Below, in pieces: positions 18,056 to 26,739 of a stretch of DNA of 64,000 bases; within the stretch, counting starts at the first letter, position 1, and each line of letters opens with the position of its first letter. Source of the stretch: an uncultured Lachnospiraceae bacterium. GTDB taxonomy: Bacteria; Bacillota; Clostridia; Lachnospirales; Lachnospiraceae. The stretch lies in NCBI GenBank assembly GCA_945868435.1, contig CAMBLG010000006.1, positions 62,001 through 126,000 of the forward strand, in the 5' to 3' direction. The position numbers were made by a program, and so were the translations under genes. A model generated the notes under the pieces. That model had not been told where the DNA came from and ran no database searches. It saw nothing but the letters and a program-made list of their open reading frames with translations.

Positions 18056-19909
18056 TCAGTTCACACGGAAGCGTGAAGTCATCGCCTCCAACGTCTGTGC
18101 CTGCTGGGACAGTGCTTCTGTGGAAGCAGCTGTCTCCTGGGCCGTAGAGGAGTTGGATTGTACAACGTCACTGATGTTATTGATCTCCATGCGGATGGAG
18201 TTGGCTTTGCGTGCCTCTTCACGTGTAGCTTCCGATATGGAATCGAAGGAGCGCGCGATCTCTGCAGAATCGGTTACGATACTTTCGAGAGCGGAGGCAG
18301 TGACATCGGCACTCTCTTTTGCCTGGGCAATTCCTGTGATGCATTTTTCAATGAGTTCTCCGGTCTTCTTGGATGCGTCACTGGAGCGGGACGCGAGGGA
18401 GGAAACCTCTTCTGCAACCACGGCGAAGCCCCGGCCGTTTTCTCCGGCTCTTGCAGCCTCTACGGAGGCGTTCAGTGCCAGAATGTTGGTCTGGAATGCA
18501 ATCGAATCGATGGTTCCGACAATCTTCTGAATGTCGGAAGACATCTCTTCAATCTGGTCTACAATTCGGAGCAGATGTTCCATCTGCTGGCTGCTGTCCT
18601 GAATTTTTGTGTCTAAGGTGTTCAACCGTTCATTGATGAGGTTTCCGTTCTCGGAATTCTGGTTGATACTGTCCACCACGTTGTTCATATCCATAACGAG
18701 TTTCTCAATGGAGGAAGTCTGTGAGACGGTTCCCTCAGAGAGAAGCTGTGTTGCCTCTGCCAACTGGCTTGAACCGCTTTTGACATTGGCTGAGGAGCTC
18801 TGGATATCGATAATCATGCGGGTGAGCATCTGCCGGATTGCGTTCACCGAGTCCGCAAGACTGTTGAACGCGCCCGGATAGGAATTCATCTCCCCTGTGG
18901 TCATGTCAAAATGCGCAATGGAGCCAAGAATCTGGTTTGCCTCTCCGATAATGTGTTGAAGCATCTCAACGAGGGATGCGGCGGTGTTCTGGAGGACGCC
19001 AAGTTCATCCTTGCGCTTTGTTTTTGTTAAGGAGCAGGACAAATCTCCCTGGGAGATGGAAAGCATCGCATTTTTCACTGTCAGAACGGATTTGCTCATG
19101 GAATTGGCAAACAGCATAGCAATGATGAGTGCTGCAATCACAGCGATGATATCCCAAATGACAAATTGCCGGATCATGGTTGTCATGGCGCCGGTGAAGT
19201 CACTTTCCGGTGCGGTGATGACTAAAGTCCAGCCATTGGTATTGTTTACAGGAACGCTGGCACAGATGCCGTCATTGGAGGCTGCGGCCTCAGTCATGAT
19301 CAGCTCGGGATCTTCGTGGGCTATAATCTGATTGTTGGCATCCACGATGCAGGCAGAACTGTTCCGGCTGATTTTCAGATTCTCGACAATGGATGTCATA
19401 AAGTCGTTGTCAATGCGGAAATAAATGACTCCTGTAATGTCGCCGGAAGCAGACTGAACCGGAGCTGCGATACTGACACCGTAGGTGCCGGTGTAACGGC
19501 TTAATGTAATATCCGATACACAGACTTCGCCGGTGAGTGCACGCTGTACATAATCCCGATCGCTGAAATCGGTGCCGTCAAATAAGCTGACAGCATTTGG
19601 ATCCAGCAGATTGCCGCTGGTAAAACCGTAGGTCTGCACATAGCGGTCGATGCATGCCTCCTTGTCGGAAATACTTGCAGATGAATCACGGATGATGGAA
19701 TCTGTTCCGGCAATGGAGGTGACATTCATGTAGTTCTGAAGCTGATTTGACAGGTTTTCGGAAGCCAGTGCCGAGGCGCGATTGACATCGGTCTGTACCA
19801 TCTGCATCTGTGCCTGATAGCTTAAGCTGTAAGCAACAGATCCCATGAGCGACATCAGAAGGATTGCTGTGCCACCAAAGATTAATTGGATTTTTGTCCG
19901 CAATTTCAT
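18056..19909 (-). CDS. Methyl-accepting chemotaxis receptor (dCache type)
   Basis: This membrane chemoreceptor has 617 residues from the ATG at 19909, which follows CAGGAT. An in-frame ATG seven codons upstream is also possible. Layout: TM1 about 8-30, extracellular double-Cache sensor about 35-250 ([29 protein letters not shown]), TM2 [23 protein letters not shown], then the coiled signalling domain with hairpin tip [20 protein letters not shown] and [15 protein letters not shown]. No C-terminal CheR-binding pentapeptide is seen. No che or flagellar genes lie nearby, so it is an orphan receptor. Ligand unknown. Confidence 0.93.
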   Translation of the reverse strand: MKLRTKIQLIFGGTAILLMSLMGSVAYSLSYQAQMQMVQTDVNRASALASENLSNQLQNYMNVTSIAGTDSIIRDSSASISDKEACIDRYVQTYGFTSGNLLDPNAVSLFDGTDFSDRDYVQRALTGEVCVSDITLSRYTGTYGVSIAAPVQSASGDITGVIYFRIDNDFMTSIVENLKISRNSSACIVDANNQIIAHEDPELIMTEAAASNDGICASVPVNNTNGWTLVITAPESDFTGAMTTMIRQFVIWDIIAVIAALIIAMLFANSMSKSVLTVKNAMLSISQGDLSCSLTKTKRKDELGVLQNTAASLVEMLQHIIGEANQILGSIAHFDMTTGEMNSYPGAFNSLADSVNAIRQMLTRMIIDIQSSSANVKSGSSQLAEATQLLSEGTVSQTSSIEKLVMDMNNVVDSINQNSENGNLINERLNTLDTKIQDSSQQMEHLLRIVDQIEEMSSDIQKIVGTIDSIAFQTNILALNASVEAARAGENGRGFAVVAEEVSSLASRSSDASKKTGELIEKCITGIAQAKESADVTASALESIVTDSAEIARSFDSISEATREEARKANSIRMEINNISDVVQSNSSTAQETAASTEALSQQAQTLEAMTSRFRVN

Positions 19910-20113
19910 GTTAATATCCTGCCTTTCCAAGAGTTATCTTTTGTCTGAAAATCTATTATGAGAAAAACGTCAAAAGTTGTCTGACTCTTTCATTCATATA
20001 TAAAAAGATTGTAACATTTATGAAGAATTAAGGCAAGATGCAGCTAACGCGGATTGTGCTCTGACTGCGGTCACGTCTGTTGTATCTTAGCCGGCTGATT
20101 CAGAATGAATTGC

Positions 20114-20143
20114 TTGCAAAATCCGATGGGATATATGTATAAT
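20114..20143 (+). promoter_or_regulatory. Sigma-A type promoter for the flavoprotein-rubredoxin gene
   Basis: TTGCAA (20114-20119) and TATAAT (20138-20143) are 18 bases apart. The -10 is 69 bases upstream of the ATG. Confidence 0.6.
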
Positions 20144-20212
20144 TAAAAGAAAGAAGCAGATAACAATATTTGGGATTTGCATTCAGAATGAGAGATTTTG
20201 GAGGGAAGACAT

Positions 20213-20833
20213 ATGGACAAGCGAGCATTGTACAATCTCAGCTATGGTGTGTTTATGCTGGGCACTAAGGCAGGGGAAAAGAAGAACGGATGTATCACCA
20301 ATACGTGTATACAGGTGGCCAACAGCCCGACAAGGGTGGCAATCTCCGTGTTGAACACGAATTACACCTGTGACCTGATCAAAGAAAGCGGGATTTTTAC
20401 GTTGAGTATGCTGGATCAGACGGTGACATTTGAGACTATCAAGCATTTCGGCTTCCAGTCAGGTCGGGATGTGGACAAAATGAAAGATATTGCGCTTCCG
20501 GAGGACGAGAATGGTGTTCCGTACATGGGATGGCAGTGCTGCGCCATGATCAGCTGCAAGGTGGTAAGCAGTCAGGATCTGGGCAGCCATACGCTTTTTA
20601 TCGCAGAGGTGACTGACGGAAAGGTCTTGAGCGAACATGCGCCACTGACGTATGCGGATTATCAGAACAATGTAAAGCCGAAGCCGGAGAAGAAGCAGGA
20701 CGACAGGAAGATTGTGGGCTGGAGATGTAAAATCTGCAAATACGTGTATGAAGGCAGTGAACTGCCGGCAGATTTCAGCTGCCCGCTCTGCGGACATGGA
20801 CCGGAGGATTTTGAGCCGATCTATGCGGAGTAA
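20213..20833 (+). CDS. High-molecular-weight rubredoxin (flavin reductase-rubredoxin fusion)
   Basis: Residues 1-150 are an FMN-binding split-barrel flavin reductase domain (YNLSYGVFMLGT; GCITNTCIQVANSPTRVAIS). Residues 165-206 are a rubredoxin with C172-x2-C175 and C190-x2-C193. This is the Hrb architecture, which transfers electrons from NAD(P)H systems to flavodiiron proteins that reduce O2 or NO in anaerobes (known for Moorella Hrb). No flavodiiron gene is adjacent. The ATG at 20213 follows GGAGGGAAG. An in-frame start five codons earlier would lie inside that ribosome site. Confidence 0.92.
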   Translation: MDKRALYNLSYGVFMLGTKAGEKKNGCITNTCIQVANSPTRVAISVLNTNYTCDLIKESGIFTLSMLDQTVTFETIKHFGFQSGRDVDKMKDIALPEDENGVPYMGWQCCAMISCKVVSSQDLGSHTLFIAEVTDGKVLSEHAPLTYADYQNNVKPKPEKKQDDRKIVGWRCKICKYVYEGSELPADFSCPLCGHGPEDFEPIYAE

Positions 20834-20858
20834 TTGTTAACACAGAAGGAGAACTCGG

Positions 20859-21212
20859 ATGTTAGTATTGGTATATAGAAAATGCAGTACCTGTCTGAAG
20901 GCGCTGAAATGGCTGGAAGAGAATCACGTGGATTTTGTGGAGCGCCCAATTGTAGAGGAGCATCCCACTTATGAAGAGTTAAAACAGTGGTATGCAAAAA
21001 GCGGTTTGCCACTGAAGAAATTCTTCAACACCAGCGGAATGCTGTACAAAGAGATGGGATTAAAGGATCAGTTGCCGGGAATGTCGGAGGAGGAACAACT
21101 AAAACTTTTGGCTACCAATGGCATGCTTGTGAAGCGCCCGTTGGTTGTGGGGGATGACTTTGTGCTGACCGGATTTCGGGAAAAAGAGTGGGAAGAGAAG
21201 CTTTTGGGATAA
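20859..21212 (+). CDS. ArsC/Spx-family protein with CxxC
   Basis: The 117-residue thioredoxin-fold protein has the ArsC/Spx pattern: VYRKCSTCLKALKWLEE with C9-x2-C12, FVERPIVEEHPTYEEL, KFFNTSG and LVKRPLVVG. The closest named group is the YffB/Spx-like arsenate-reductase family. The CxxC pair is more Spx-like, but the true Spx RNA-polymerase contacts cannot be judged. Arsenate reduction is doubtful without other ars genes. It starts 26 bases after the rubredoxin gene and probably shares its transcript, which fits a redox-stress role (inference). Confidence 0.85.
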   Translation: MLVLVYRKCSTCLKALKWLEENHVDFVERPIVEEHPTYEELKQWYAKSGLPLKKFFNTSGMLYKEMGLKDQLPGMSEEEQLKLLATNGMLVKRPLVVGDDFVLTGFREKEWEEKLLG

Positions 21213-21248
21213 TACATTGTGATTGTGTAAAATTGAGCAAAAACAGAG

Positions 21249-21300
21249 ATAGCATTTCGGCAGTAGGATGTGTTTATTGCCGGAATGCTATTTTTATTTT
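21249..21300 (+). terminator. Terminator after the ArsC/Spx-like gene
   Basis: ATAGCATTTCGGCA pairs with TGCCGGAATGCTAT (one G-T) around a 15-base loop, followed by TTTTTATTTT. It closes the rubredoxin-ArsC transcript. Confidence 0.88.
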
Positions 21301-21377
21301 CTGCAAAATGTTATAATAAACATGTCATATAGATGATGTGTTTGGAATGCTATTATGAAACAGGAAGTGAAGATGTC

Positions 21378-21704
21378 ATGAAGATAGATCGGCTTATTGG
21401 AATTCTTTCCATTTTGCTGCAGAAAGAAAAAGTGACCACACCTGAACTGGCGGAACGGTTTGAGGTGTTACGAAGAACCATCAACAGGGATATCGAGAAT
21501 CTGTGTAAGGCGGGGATTCCGATCAGTACCACACAAGGTGTTGGCGGGGAAATCCGAATTATGGACGGATACAGGATGGATCGAACCATACTGACATCCA
21601 GAGATATGCAGAGAATTATAAGGAGTAAACGATCATTTCGCAAAATTGTTTTGGGCAGAATAGGAGGGAATATATGCCAAGACCAAGAAATAAAGAAGAT
21701 TTAA
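21378..21704 (+). pseudogene. Truncated DeoR/WYL-type HTH regulator
   Basis: The first 75 residues are a typical N-terminal HTH of YafY/WYL regulators: MKIDRLIGILSILLQKEKVT, ELAERFEVLRRTINRDIENL, then GVGGEIRIMDGYRMDRTILTS. Full proteins are near 300 residues and continue into a WYL ligand domain. Here the frame ends after 108 codons inside the start of the next gene, and no WYL part is found. The last 25 residues are not family-like. It is probably a deletion remnant. A stand-alone HTH repressor cannot be excluded. Confidence 0.7.
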
Positions 21705-22073
21705 TTTTAGCGGCGAATACGAATTATGAAAAGCTTCTGACAATGATAGAGAGCAGAACGGAGGATGAAAAGTCCATATGCTATGACTTTTCCGGAGATG
21801 AGAAGAAGAAGGAAGCGCATTGGAAGCGTGATAAGAATCTTAGGGACGTATTGATGCATCTGCATGAATGGCATCTGTTATTGCTCGAGTGGATCAAAAA
21901 TCGTGAAAATGGAAGCGCTGGAAACGTTTTCCCAGGAGGAGTTATTTACCAATACCTATTATCCATGGGTGGGAGGAAGTTGCATCGGAAGCTATTTTAT
22001 CAGTGTGACCAGCAGTTATTATGACTGGGCGATGAAGAAAATGAAGGCACACCAGAAAATTTGTAAAAGTTAA
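21674..22073 (+). pseudogene. Broken ClbS/DfsB-family four-helix-bundle gene
   Basis: GGAGG precedes the ATG at 21674. The first half is family-like: MPRPRNKEDLILAANTNYEK and KKKEAHWKRDKNLRDVLMHL. After about residue 80 the homologous reading continues in another frame (from about 21905), with ALETFSQEELFTNTYYPWVG and SSYYDWAMKKMKAHQKI, ending at 22073. About 50 residues of the usual middle are missing at the switch, so a deletion with frameshift broke the gene. Relatives include ClbS, the colibactin self-protection cyclopropane hydrolase, and many DinB-like proteins of unknown role. Confidence 0.8.
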
Positions 22074-22446
22074 GAGGGGGTCAAATGATTCAGAAACCAA
22101 CATATCATGGAAGACTTTTGGGTAAAGCCGATGTATGATTTATGAAAGATTACGAAGTTATTATGGAGATTACGACAAAGTTTAGGCTGCGATTACCATC
22201 TTTCTCTGTAAGTGTGACATCTTTGTCGGAGGCATCTGTGACAGTGATAGTCCCCAGCTTGTAGTCATCGTCAGGTGTCACGGCAGGAAGTTGCTTTTTG
22301 AAAGAAAGTTCGTAAAATCAAGGGTTGTGGGATTTTAAAACGGGATTTTTATACCAGATTTATACCAATTTTTAAGGATTTTGGGCTGTGACATGGCTAA
22401 TGAATTGAAATTAATAGAGCAGGCAATAAATAAGGCAGAATAAAAA
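22074..22446. other. Decayed spacer with gene fragments
   Basis: A short ORF (22085-22138, 17 codons, MIQKPTYHGRLLGKADV) has a good AGGGGG ribosome site and may be the severed start of a lost gene. On the other strand, 22174-22311 encodes a fragment of a surface-protein repeat. Near 22350 the sequence TTTATACCA occurs twice. No intact gene is present. Confidence 0.5.
22174..22311 (-). pseudogene. Fragment of a cell-surface repeat protein
   Basis: Read on the reverse strand, about 46 codons encode LPAVTPDDDYKLGTITVTDA, then SDKDVTLTEKDGNRSLNFV. This resembles the short beta-rich repeats (TVTDASGKDVTLTEKDGK type) in large Lachnospiraceae surface proteins. There is no start codon, signal peptide or remaining gene around it, and a stop lies just upstream in frame. 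It is a remnant. Confidence 0.5.
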
Positions 22447-22498
22447 GTTGGAAAATCCAACATTTTGTGTTGAAAAATCTTTCTTTGCGTACTATAAT
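22447..22498 (+). promoter_or_regulatory. Promoter and candidate operator of the XRE-Fic operon
   Basis: TTGAAA (22470-22475) and TATAAT (22493-22498) have an exact 17-base spacer. Just upstream, GTTGGA-AAA-TCCAAC (22447-22461) is a perfect inverted repeat. It is a plausible autoregulatory site for the XRE protein encoded downstream (inference). Confidence 0.7.
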
Positions 22499-22533
22499 AT
22501 ATGCGCAGGCATGCATAGAAGGAGGAATATGTC

Positions 22534-22848
22534 ATGAGAGCATTATACGAGAGGATAAAAGAAGCCAGAACAGAACTTCACTTGTCACAAGATTATGTGG
22601 CTAAGTTTTTGGGCGTTAATCGCACTGCAATTGTAGAGATTGAATCAGGAAAGAGAAAGGTATCTGCGGATGAATTGGGTAAGTTTAGTGAGTTATTTCA
22701 AATCCCTGCGGATGAATTATTAAACGGAAGAAGCACAGAGATGCCTGTACAGATGTTTGCTCGTAGATTTGGAGCATTGGATGAAGCTGATCAACAGGAG
22801 ATTTTAAATTTGATTGAATTTAAAAGAATGATGAAAGAGAGGATGTAG
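22534..22848 (+). CDS. XRE-family HTH regulator (antitoxin-like)
   Basis: The 104-residue protein has an N-terminal HTH_3 domain (ERIKEARTELHLSQDYVAKF, LGVNRTAIVEIESGKRKVSA) and a short C-terminal helix pair (FGALDEADQQEILNLIEFKR). It begins after GGAGGAATATGTC. The next gene, an ImmA/IrrE-Fic fusion, starts two bases after its stop. XRE proteins paired with ImmA/IrrE (COG2856) proteases are usually repressors cleaved or controlled by the partner, or antitoxins. Which applies here is open. Confidence 0.85.
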   Translation: MRALYERIKEARTELHLSQDYVAKFLGVNRTAIVEIESGKRKVSADELGKFSELFQIPADELLNGRSTEMPVQMFARRFGALDEADQQEILNLIEFKRMMKERM

Positions 22849-22849
22849 T

Positions 22850-24214
22850 TTGGCAATTGATTTTGAGGAATTAGCAACTGGTGGCATGTCTGCTGATCAA
22901 TTGGCCAATGTTTTTCTTCGAGAGTACTATAGTGGTAAGGAGATAAGTTATCCGATTAATCCATTTCAGATGTTAACAGATTTAAAGATTGCTTTTCTGT
23001 TAAGACCATTCAAAAAGTATGAAGGAATTTACATTCCGGCAGAAGATGAAGAAGATTTTCCGATAGTGGGTATAAATCTTCTAAGACCAATTGTAAGACA
23101 AAGATTTACAGCAGCGCATGAATTATGCCACCATTTAAAAGATGTGCATAGTGGTTTTATGTGTGCAACTAATGCGAAGTCTGAGATTGAAAAATACGCA
23201 GAGAATTTTGCGTCAGAACTTTTAATGCCGACAGCGGAACTTAAAAAGCAAGTGCAGAAATATGCTAAAGACGGTTATATCGACTTGGATGGAGTACTGT
23301 TAATTGCAGATTATTTTGGTGTTAGTTTTCAATCATGTTTGTACAAGATTGCGTATCGTTTACACATGATTCAAGGAGATACGGATGCGGAGACGTTACA
23401 AAAATTAGCTAGAAAGTACAAGCCTGCTGTTAAAAGAAAAGAACAAGGCAAATATGATACTGTTTTGTACGAGCAGTTATTTGACGCAATAGGTGACAAT
23501 TTCAAATTAAAACCAACAGAGTATGCATGTCAGAAATTTAAGACGGAGTATGTATTTCATGATAGTAGATTAGAGGGTATCGACATTGACATGGAAACGG
23601 CTGCAGCTATTGTAATGGACTTGCGATTCCATAAGCAAGACAGTCCGTATTGTCGAGAAGAGAATCAAAATATTATTGAGGTGGCCGGTCTGACGTTTGC
23701 ATATGATTATGCATTTAGTGAAGCTGAGAGTGAAATCAGTATATATGATGCAAAGCATTTGAATGAGCAACTGTTTTCTACTGCTCCATGCCCTGAATAC
23801 GGAGGACGATACAGAGAGTCGAATACTCTAGTGCTTGGAGCTAAGTTTGAAACAATTGATTACCGTAAAATACCGGAAGAAATGTATTTCTTGGATAAAG
23901 AAATCAAGATTTTAATGGATGAATATGAAGAACTGCCACTGAGCAAATATGTTGAGCGTGTAATTCAGATTCATCACAGAATGACGGTGATTCATGCATT
24001 TCGTGATGGCAATGGTAGAACTACCAGAGCTTTTGCAAATATGTTGCTGATGAAGCGAAATGTGTCGCCGGTGTTTTTCAGAGATAAGGAAAAAGATGAG
24101 TATAAAGAAGCTTTGAAGGTTGCAGACCTGTCAGGGCAGTACGATATGTTGTATGAAAGATTTTTCAAGTCAATACTGAGTTCATTTGCGGCATTATCAG
24201 ACTTTAGAATGTAA
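22850..24214 (+). CDS. ImmA/IrrE metallopeptidase-Fic domain fusion
   Basis: This 454-residue protein joins two effector domains. Residues about 1-180 are a COG2856 zinc peptidase with RFTAAHELCHHLKDVHSG (HExxH: H90, E91, H94) and the downstream NFASELLMP. Residues about 210-450 are a Fic domain with the full active motif HAFRDGNGRTTR (catalytic H382), able in principle to AMPylate a target. A degenerate inhibitory-helix motif, HDSRLEG, precedes it (Asp replaces the usual Ser/Thr). The start is TTG at 22850, coupled to the XRE stop. A toxin or stress switch held by XRE is inferred. A strong terminator ends the pair. Confidence 0.85.
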   Translation: MAIDFEELATGGMSADQLANVFLREYYSGKEISYPINPFQMLTDLKIAFLLRPFKKYEGIYIPAEDEEDFPIVGINLLRPIVRQRFTAAHELCHHLKDVHSGFMCATNAKSEIEKYAENFASELLMPTAELKKQVQKYAKDGYIDLDGVLLIADYFGVSFQSCLYKIAYRLHMIQGDTDAETLQKLARKYKPAVKRKEQGKYDTVLYEQLFDAIGDNFKLKPTEYACQKFKTEYVFHDSRLEGIDIDMETAAAIVMDLRFHKQDSPYCREENQNIIEVAGLTFAYDYAFSEAESEISIYDAKHLNEQLFSTAPCPEYGGRYRESNTLVLGAKFETIDYRKIPEEMYFLDKEIKILMDEYEELPLSKYVERVIQIHHRMTVIHAFRDGNGRTTRAFANMLLMKRNVSPVFFRDKEKDEYKEALKVADLSGQYDMLYERFFKSILSSFAALSDFRM

Positions 24215-24237
24215 TCTTTGTGGAACGTAGGAGCAAG

Positions 24238-24274
24238 AGTGCCGGTTAGAAATAATGCTAACCGGCACTTTAAA
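24238..24274 (+). terminator. Terminator of the XRE-Fic operon
   Basis: AGTGCCGGTTAG pairs perfectly with CTAACCGGCACT (12 bp, eight-base loop), followed by TTTAAATAT. It lies 24 bases after the stop. Confidence 0.85.
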
Positions 24275-24372
24275 TATATTAGAGCTACTGATAATGAGCA
24301 AAGAGTAGTGAAAATAGTATTTACATAAATGTGACTAAGGGGTTATACAATCGTGAGATATTGGAGGATATT

Positions 24373-25299
24373 ATGCCGGATTATAAAGAAGCTTTTGTTT
24401 TCAACAGGGCAATTAGTGCATTTGAAACGGTGACGACAACACTAGAGCAGCTTGTTCAAATGAAAGAAAGCAATGATTCGAGATTATCATTAATAAAAGA
24501 CGAACTGTATTGTCAAAGGGAGAGGGACGACAAATATAAATTGGTGTTTGCTTATCCAAAAGAACGAAAACCTTATCTGCGAAGACAAAATGCAGATCAG
24601 TTTCGTAAGAACGGGTTTGCAAGTGTTTGTGAAAGTAATCTTCATAAAGCATGTAAATGCGGTTTGTCAGAAGCGAAATCTATAAAAATCCAAATCGAAG
24701 AGAATTTTTATACAATTCATAAGAGGATTTCATATACGGAAAGAATATGTGAGTTAATGGATTGTCAGTTTGAAACAGATTGTGAGTATGAAATAGAAGA
24801 TATTAGTCCAGAGTTAGAGCGTATATTAGGTGGAGATATAATCTGTTTTGAAATTCATCACACATCAGCAGTAGATGCAAAAAAAGGTTTGGCATATATG
24901 TTATCAGGAAAGCCAATTCTTGAATTTCATATTGAAGAGAAATATATACCAAGTAAAGTTTTAGATGAGAGGTGCTCATACCAAGAAAGTGTGGAATATT
25001 TTAGAACTTATTATGAGAATACAGAAAAGCACTATATAAAGGGGACGTTTTTTAGACCTTATGATAATTTGCTTGATTGGGATGGAAACCGGGCTAAAAT
25101 TTTGTTAGATGATGGTGAAGAATTGGAAGTGGTAATATTCCATAGAGATGCAGGTTATCGAATATTATTTTTGATCGGAGATAGAAAAATTTATGCTAAT
25201 GATTATTTCGGCAGAGTAATGAGAACAAAAGAGACTGCGAAAAAATTTGCTGAATATAGAGTGACAGAACATCTTGCGGGGAGAATCATTCTCGAGTAG
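24373..25299 (+). CDS. Hypothetical protein, possible CoiA-like/PD-(D/E)xK nuclease fold
   Basis: I place the start at ATG 24373, after TTGGAGGATATT. An in-frame GTG 14 codons upstream has no ribosome site. The 308 residues are not from a family I recognise with certainty. A Cys-His stretch (LHKACKCGLSEAKS) is followed by ERICELMDCQFETDCEYEIE and then ILGGDIICFEIHHTSAVDAK and PILEFHIEEKYI. The order D-(x)-E-I with a following strand resembles the CoiA-like restriction-nuclease core, with His where Lys is usual. The C-terminal 90 residues look like a beta-rich accessory domain. Base composition is AT-rich, as in transferred DNA. Confidence 0.5.
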   Translation: MPDYKEAFVFNRAISAFETVTTTLEQLVQMKESNDSRLSLIKDELYCQRERDDKYKLVFAYPKERKPYLRRQNADQFRKNGFASVCESNLHKACKCGLSEAKSIKIQIEENFYTIHKRISYTERICELMDCQFETDCEYEIEDISPELERILGGDIICFEIHHTSAVDAKKGLAYMLSGKPILEFHIEEKYIPSKVLDERCSYQESVEYFRTYYENTEKHYIKGTFFRPYDNLLDWDGNRAKILLDDGEELEVVIFHRDAGYRILFLIGDRKIYANDYFGRVMRTKETAKKFAEYRVTEHLAGRIILE

Positions 25300-25385
25300 T
25301 AGGTTTTGCTGAATATAGTCAGAAATGCTTATTTAAAGAGAGAGCGAACGTTGGATAATAAACTGAAAGATGAAAGGCGTGGGGT

Positions 25386-25757
25386 ATGTATAAGTTAATA
25401 GCGGTAATAAGTATTTTTATAAGACAGTTTTGCATTTCTAATCCATTTGAAGTATTAGGCGATGGATTGGTGGTAAAGATTGGCGAAGCGCCGATGGCGC
25501 TTCCGCCTGAAATTTTAAACTGGATAGCGGAACCATTTATGCATACGGTGACATTTGCTGTTGTTGGATTATATTATGATAGAGGAAGTGCTCCAGCGTT
25601 AGGTAGTTTTCTTTATTTGCTATTTTATTGTGTACATACATTTTTGTTATGGTTAATGTCATTGGCTGGATTCTCAACATGGGCAGTTGTGGTTATTGTT
25701 GCATTATATATTGCTTGTCATATGGGTTTAACGAAGTTAAGGAGTGTTTGGATATGA
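25386..25757 (+). CDS. Small membrane protein of unknown function
   Basis: The 123 residues have an N-terminal hydrophobic stretch (LIAVISIFIRQFCIS), a middle segment HTVTFAVVGLYY and a long hydrophobic C-terminus (ALGSFLYLLFYCVHTFLLWL, WAVVVIVALYIACHMGL), suggesting three to four membrane helices. The stop overlaps the next ATG (ATGA), so translation is coupled. No family recognised. It may form a complex with the next membrane protein (inference from coupling). Confidence 0.6.
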   Translation: MYKLIAVISIFIRQFCISNPFEVLGDGLVVKIGEAPMALPPEILNWIAEPFMHTVTFAVVGLYYDRGSAPALGSFLYLLFYCVHTFLLWLMSLAGFSTWAVVVIVALYIACHMGLTKLRSVWI

Positions 25758-26431
25758 AATATAGATTAAAGAAATTCTGGAAAAGTGTAAAATTATATTT
25801 TAGTCTTCCTCACTTTTGGGTGGTGGGAATAGTGCTCTTGCTTTCTGTAGCAGTTTTTATGTTGTCGGTATTATTCAAAGAGAGTAATCCTTTTTTATCA
25901 TCAGTATTTGCAAATATATTTGCCGGATTGATTACGGGATTAGTCATAAGTTTAATTTCTGCAATAAAGACAATGAGTTTATATAGAACAGAATGCTTGA
26001 TTACTTGGTTAAATTGTTTACATGAAGATATTTTAGAATACATAGAAATGCATCGTAAACTAATGTTGTTTAAAAATGACGATGAACTTAAGAATGAGGA
26101 GGCTTTGTATAATTATATTTATGATACGTTGTGTAAAGGGGAAAACGTTAATGTAACTATAAGCCAGGGAAGATTTAAGGAATCCTTGCCATTTAATCCA
26201 TACGAATACTTTAAGAAGGAATTTAAGTATGATGCTGTAACTCATTCCAAAGAGAATAGTGCTTTACGCGAAAAAATAATGATTTTGGAGGTAAGAACTA
26301 TTACCAGTAAGGAATTAAGGATGCTGTTTGAAAATATGGACAAGCAATTATTTATTTTAAATGGTGAAATACTGAAACATATAACAAATTTAGAAGCTAG
26401 AAAAAAAGCTATAAACAGTTCGATGATGTAA
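25754..26431 (+). CDS. Two-helix membrane protein with long cytoplasmic tail, unknown
   Basis: The start at 25754 lies in an ATGA overlap with the preceding membrane gene, after GGAGTGTTTGG. The 225-residue product has two adjacent membrane helices (FWVVGIVLLLSVAVFMLSVL and VFANIFAGLITGLVISLISA), followed by about 145 soluble, charged, mostly helical residues. This resembles bacterial effectors of the kind found in phage-defence pairs, but no named family is recognised. The coding part is AT-rich. An inverted gene fragment begins 45 bases after its stop. Confidence 0.55.
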   Translation: MKYRLKKFWKSVKLYFSLPHFWVVGIVLLLSVAVFMLSVLFKESNPFLSSVFANIFAGLITGLVISLISAIKTMSLYRTECLITWLNCLHEDILEYIEMHRKLMLFKNDDELKNEEALYNYIYDTLCKGENVNVTISQGRFKESLPFNPYEYFKKEFKYDAVTHSKENSALREKIMILEVRTITSKELRMLFENMDKQLFILNGEILKHITNLEARKKAINSSMM

Positions 26432-26466
26432 GTGAACTTTAAATTGGAGGAAAAAGCATGGATTGG

Positions 26467-26726
26467 ATAACAATTGTTATAGATTTCATCTTTTCTAAAA
26501 ATATATCCCTTTGTGTGGAATCCATCACCAGAAGATTCTACATCATACATTTTTAGAGTAATGTTAGAAAGTTTATTTAACTTCTCAAGTGCTCTAGGCT
26601 CACTAAAATTCAAATAATTCGTTGTAAGGATTTCTCCTTTAACCCCTCTTTTTTCAAGCTCTCTTAATGTCTGTAATAACGGAGTAATTCCACCCATCGT
26701 AATAAACGCTACACTAGAATTATTAT
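26467..26726. repeat. Short inverted repeat flanking the flipped segment
   Basis: ATAACAATT at 26467-26475 and AATTATTAT at 26718-26726 are inverted copies (8 of 9 match). They bracket the inverted PLD fragment exactly. The left copy is part of the palindrome ATAACAATTGTTAT. Confidence 0.45.
26476..26718 (-). pseudogene. Inverted fragment of PLD-like (HKD) domain of a DEAD/DEAH helicase
   Basis: On the reverse strand these 81 codons read SSVAFITMGGITPLLQTLRE, then GEILTTNYLNFSEPRALEKL, and end HTKGYIFRKDEIYN. That is the N-terminal phospholipase-D-like domain of large helicases. The natural continuation, IIIGSSNMTKTALTSNREWN, is found on the forward strand starting at 26719, so this 243-base piece has been flipped within the gene. 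Turning it back gives an open frame from ATG 26458, which has a GGAGG site, reading MDWITISSVAFITMGG and on into the integrase ORF. Confidence 0.75.
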
Positions 26727-26739
26727 AGGTAGTTCTAAT

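Noticed and set aside
21300-26440. Outer left end (third att copy) of the older element
   Set aside because: I looked for the ATAAAAGTACTATTT...TGCCACGG core in this stretch and saw none, so the older element's left boundary is not placed.
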